Positions 5,961 to 6,718 of a stretch of DNA of 6,718 nt are shown here, in pieces. The stretch comes from Patescibacteria group bacterium (lineage in GTDB: Bacteria; Patescibacteriota; Microgenomatia; UBA12405), in NCBI GenBank assembly GCA_018901355.1, contig JAHIEZ010000053.1:1-6718 (forward strand), read 5' to 3'. Positions within the stretch are counted from its first letter, which is position 1. Each line of letters begins with the position of its first letter. Below the pieces are notes generated by a model. It had not been told where the DNA came from. It saw only the letters and a program-made list of their open reading frames with translations, and did not search any database. The translations under genes were made by a program, and so were the position numbers.

Positions 5961-6718
5961 CGGTCAGACTCGTCGCGAAGATCGGAAATACCGGTAATTT
6001 TTTTGTCGCGAACCAGCTGGGCAATTTTTAAAACAAGTTCGGCTTTGTTGACTTGGTAAGGAATCTGGGTGACGATGATTCGGTTTTTTTCTGCTTTTTC
6101 CTGTATTTCACATTTAGCCCTGATAATAAATTTACCCCGACCGGTGGTATACATTTGGGTGATACCTTCTTTGCCGTAAATTTCTCCATAGGTGGGAAAA
6201 TCTGGTCCGGGGACGACGGTTAAAAGTTCTTCAATAGTAGTTTTGGTTTCCAGATTAAACTTTTTTTGAGCCAGTTGATTAACGGGAGCTAAAACTAAAT
6301 CGACCGTACTTAACTTTTTGTTTAAAATAGGTTTAATTTCTATAGGGTCAGGCAGAAGCTCCAGGCTGGCTTTTTTTAAGACCAGATCGATGGCTTGACA
6401 AATTTCTCCTAAGTTGTGGGGTGGAATCTTGGTGGCCATACCGACAGCAATACCATCGGCGCCGTTTAGGAGTAAATTGGGAATTTGAGATGGTAAGACG
6501 GTCGGTTCTTGAATGGTGTCGTCAAAATTGGAAACAGTGTCAATGGTGTCCTTGTCAATGTCAGAGAGCATTTCCATGCTGATTTTGGACATTTTTGCCT
6601 CAGTGTAACGCATGGCGGCAGGCGGGTCGTTGTCAATGGAGCCAAAATTTCCCTGACCCTTAACTAAGGGGTAACGGAGAGAAAACTCTTGAGCCATTCT
6701 GACCATAGCGTTGTAAAC
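5903..6718 (-). CDS. gyrA: DNA gyrase subunit A, N-terminal part, 5'-truncated by window
   Basis: This is the upstream part of gyrA, entering from the right edge in frame at 6718 and ending at TAA 5903-5905. About 84 residues, including the first part of the quinolone-resistance region, lie outside. The first visible residue corresponds to E. coli V85, because 'PPAAMRYTE' then places the catalytic tyrosine (codon 6605-6607) at the Y122 equivalent, preceded by arginine. Further breakage-reunion-domain signatures are 'LVKGQGNFGSIDNDPPAAMRYTEAKM', 'QEPTVLPSQIPNLLLNGADGIAVGMATKIPPHNL', 'GPDFPTYGEI', 'TGRGKF' and 'TQIPYQVNKAELV'. After 'GISDLRDESDR' (ending at 5960) the family pattern stops: 17 aberrant codons follow to the TAA. 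The codon at the D87 equivalent is AAC (Asn, 6710-6712). ATG 6704-6706 is internal. Joined to the downstream part, the window encodes 779 residues, so the full protein would be about 863 aa, normal for GyrA. Confidence 0.92.
   Translation of the reverse strand, partial: VYNAMVRMAQEFSLRYPLVKGQGNFGSIDNDPPAAMRYTEAKMSKISMEMLSDIDKDTIDTVSNFDDTIQEPTVLPSQIPNLLLNGADGIAVGMATKIPPHNLGEICQAIDLVLKKASLELLPDPIEIKPILNKKLSTVDLVLAPVNQLAQKKFNLETKTTIEELLTVVPGPDFPTYGEIYGKEGITQMYTTGRGKFIIRAKCEIQEKAEKNRIIVTQIPYQVNKAELVLKIAQLVRDKKITGISDLRDESDRKVSGSLSFSKNLLDQNLS
5955..5962 (-). other. gyrA frame-change point at CGA AAG
   Basis: On the coding strand the sequence reads GAC CGA AAG GTA in the upstream frame. Moving back one base gives K-G-I-R-V-V-I, exactly what GyrA should have after DESDR. 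One missing A in the run after CG (three A, 5958-5960, instead of four) explains it. CGA AAG is also the sequence at which ribosomes shift -1 in B. subtilis cdd. Here a 5-bp stem, GGTCG (5945-5949) with CGACC (5917-5921), begins seven bases after AAG, but is weak, and I see no strong Shine-Dalgarno-like stimulator upstream. A sequencing or assembly indel is the simplest reading; recoding is possible. Confidence 0.85.

Overview
This window is A+T-rich bacterial chromosome (about 35-45 % G+C in the coding lines I counted by hand, lower between genes). It uses the standard genetic code: TAA and TAG end the genes and no in-frame TGA is read through. Genes on the left are packed with 8-17 base overlaps. 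Tight packing, low G+C, one Xer recombinase in view and a free-standing membrane-anchored LytR_C-domain protein beside yebC suggest a small-genome lineage such as Patescibacteria/CPR. That placement is inference; no marker here proves it.

Layout. Bases 2-2593 (+ strand) look like one transcription unit: the 3' end of an RluA-family pseudouridine synthase, a LytR_C-domain membrane-anchored protein, yebC (YebC/TACO1 family), and an unrecognised multi-pass membrane protein that most likely starts at GTG 1808 inside the yebC stop region. Bases 2594-3230 hold no well-supported gene. This gap contains a cluster of four exact TATAAT hexamers, a 49-codon ORF with a ribosome-binding-like sequence, a perfect A7T7 palindrome, a tandem 10-mer, and a 28-bp sequence built like a Xer/dif site. 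Bases 3231-4163 encode a complete tyrosine recombinase of the XerC/XerD type with all six catalytic residues. A short convergent spacer with inverted repeats follows. From 4380 to the right edge the minus strand encodes DNA gyrase subunit A, lacking about 84 N-terminal residues beyond the window and interrupted by a one-base frame change near 5958-5960.

How it fits together. The left genes concern RNA modification, translation (YebC) and the cell envelope. The right part concerns chromosome topology and separation: a recombinase with a candidate target site about 320 bp upstream, and gyrase next door. The two most interesting points are the dif-like site beside xer, and the gyrA frame change, which falls on CGA AAG, a sequence known to support -1 ribosomal frameshifting in Bacillus subtilis cdd. 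A simple one-base sequencing or assembly error in an A run remains the leading explanation for the latter.
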